Below, piece after piece: positions 32,412 to 33,132 of a stretch of DNA of 33,132 bases. The position numbers were made by a program, and so were the translations under genes. The notes under the pieces are model-generated. The model did no database searches. It was given only the letters and a program-made list of their open reading frames with translations, and was not told the origin of the DNA. The stretch spans positions 1-33,132 of the forward strand of contig CAYRNY010000029.1 in NCBI GenBank assembly GCA_964425755.1, given 5' to 3'. Position 1 is the first letter of the stretch. Each line of letters begins with the position of its first letter. This DNA is from CAYRNY01 sp964425755. Its GTDB lineage: Bacteria > Chloroflexota > Anaerolineae > Aggregatilineales > Aggregatilineaceae.

Positions 32412-32460
32412 GCCGCGTTGAACGCGCGCCGGAGCACTCCGGCGGTCCGGCTGAACACAC

Positions 32461-32498
32461 AATACCGCGCGGGGAGCGTCCCGGCGCGGTATTTTTTT
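32461..32498 (+). terminator. Intrinsic terminator after serA
   Basis: AATACCGCGC / GCGCGGTATT (10-bp perfect stem, 13-nt loop) overlapping a run of seven Ts. From here to 32735 I see no gene; a TACAAT at 32535-32540 is a possible -10 box, and base composition becomes visibly richer in A/T from about 32,620. Confidence 0.92.
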
Positions 32499-32735
32499 GC
32501 GGGCTGCGTGTTGTGGCGGGGGAACGCCCTTGTCTACAATCTGCGTGTACACATGTTGAAGTTGCTGGAGTTCAGAGGCAGCCCTGGGCAACTCGCGAAC
32601 TACATCGATAGGAGACGCCGAAACAGATAGATGATGCTAGATGGGGTATAGAACATGTAGGATTGTGCCAAACCATTCCGCAGGGGCTCCTGAGGATGCT
32701 GGCAACGCCCAAATAGGGATTAGGAAAGTCGAAAA

Positions 32736-33132
32736 ATGAAGAAGAAAAAAGCAGAAACGTCGATAGAGACATTCTTTAGAAAACAGGTGCAAAAAGACGC
32801 CACGGTAAGGAATGCTTACTTGCTTGTTCATTCGGGCAAGTTGGGCGTTCACATCAACCTGGCCGAAGGTTTGACCGACAGTATGCCAGCCAACCCTCAA
32901 CAGCCCTATTACACAGCCAGTGTTGGAAAGTTATTCACATCCACGCTGATCGGTATCCTGATAGAGGCAGGGAGGCTAACGTTTGAAGACAACATTATCG
33001 ACTACTTGGATCAGGAATTGCTAGACAACCTGCATGTTCACGAAGGAAGAAACTATGCGGGCGACATCAAGATCAAACATTTACTGAAGTTATGCACTTT
33101 TAGGCAGCCAAGGTTTCATAGATCGTTTCCAG
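32736..33132 (+). CDS. Serine hydrolase of the beta-lactamase/DD-peptidase fold, 5' part
   Basis: An ATG frame open for 132 codons to the window edge. It begins with MKKKKAE, has no signal peptide, and contains the active-site SxxK motif ASVGKLFTSTLIGILIEAG (Ser62, Lys65) followed by RLTFEDNIIDYLD, the usual pattern of class C beta-lactamase-related serine hydrolases. AGGA lies ten bases before the start. The expected HLLxHTSGL motif appears as HLLKLCTFRQ, which is degenerate and could mean divergence, decay or a nearby frame error. Codon use (AAA, TTA, AGA, ATA) is clearly more AT-rich than all other genes here, suggesting acquisition by transfer. The rest lies outside the window. Confidence 0.7.
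   Translation, partial: MKKKKAETSIETFFRKQVQKDATVRNAYLLVHSGKLGVHINLAEGLTDSMPANPQQPYYTASVGKLFTSTLIGILIEAGRLTFEDNIIDYLDQELLDNLHVHEGRNYAGDIKIKHLLKLCTFRQPRFHRSFP

Overview
The window is high-GC bacterial chromosome that most resembles Chloroflexota (probably an Anaerolineae-like lineage). This is inferred from the gene mix and protein style: SpoVS outside an obvious sporulation cluster, Thr/Pro/Ala-rich surface stalks, DUF2723 membrane proteins, a sortase, and frequent GTG/TTG starts. It was not tested by any search. Most genes are ordinary chromosomal genes. Many promoters are readable as TATAAT/TATACT/TACAAT -10 boxes, several with TGn extensions or TTGAC-like -35 boxes at 17 bp.

Left part (1-8,000): murJ (lipid II flippase), a PLP-dependent sulfur amino acid enzyme preceded by a compound inverted repeat, a SAM methyltransferase, a membrane-anchored sortase with a small membrane protein behind it, and, on the minus strand, tRNA-Val(CAC) with its own promoter and terminator followed by a GAF/HisKA_3 sensor kinase.

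Centre-left (8,100-13,000): frr-uppS-cdsA, the usual ribosome recycling / undecaprenyl-PP / CDP-diacylglycerol cluster, then rho with a clear promoter, a roughly 210-nt leader containing a 26-codon ORF, and a terminator; then an HD-domain protein.

Centre (12,980-20,413, minus strand): a surface-polysaccharide group (GT4 glycosyltransferase, polyprenyl glycosylphosphotransferase, M20-fold protein), preceded by two exported proteins: a VWA-domain protein on a repeat stalk built from perfect 174-bp tandem DNA repeats, and a small SdrD/CnaB-like protein. The M20 protein has lost several of the family's metal-binding and catalytic residues and looks like a pseudoenzyme.

Centre-right (20,700-26,000): spoVS, a Crp/Fnr regulator divergent from a DUF2723 membrane protein, a class I aminotransferase, and an unrecognised 209-aa protein.

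Right part (26,000-33,132): dnaA with a structured, AT-rich upstream region and a palindrome in its leader, then about 950 bp without genes that carries DnaA boxes and a recurring TATCCCACA-type 9-mer, a strong oriC candidate. Next come a bifunctional phosphoglucose/phosphomannose isomerase and a two-gene serine-synthesis unit (class V aminotransferase plus D-3-phosphoglycerate dehydrogenase). The right end is visibly lower in GC and holds the start of a serine beta-lactamase-fold protein. I see no CRISPR array, insertion sequence, rRNA or prophage. The most unusual items are the M20 pseudoenzyme, the origin region with its repeated motif, the rho leader ORF and the perfect stalk repeats.
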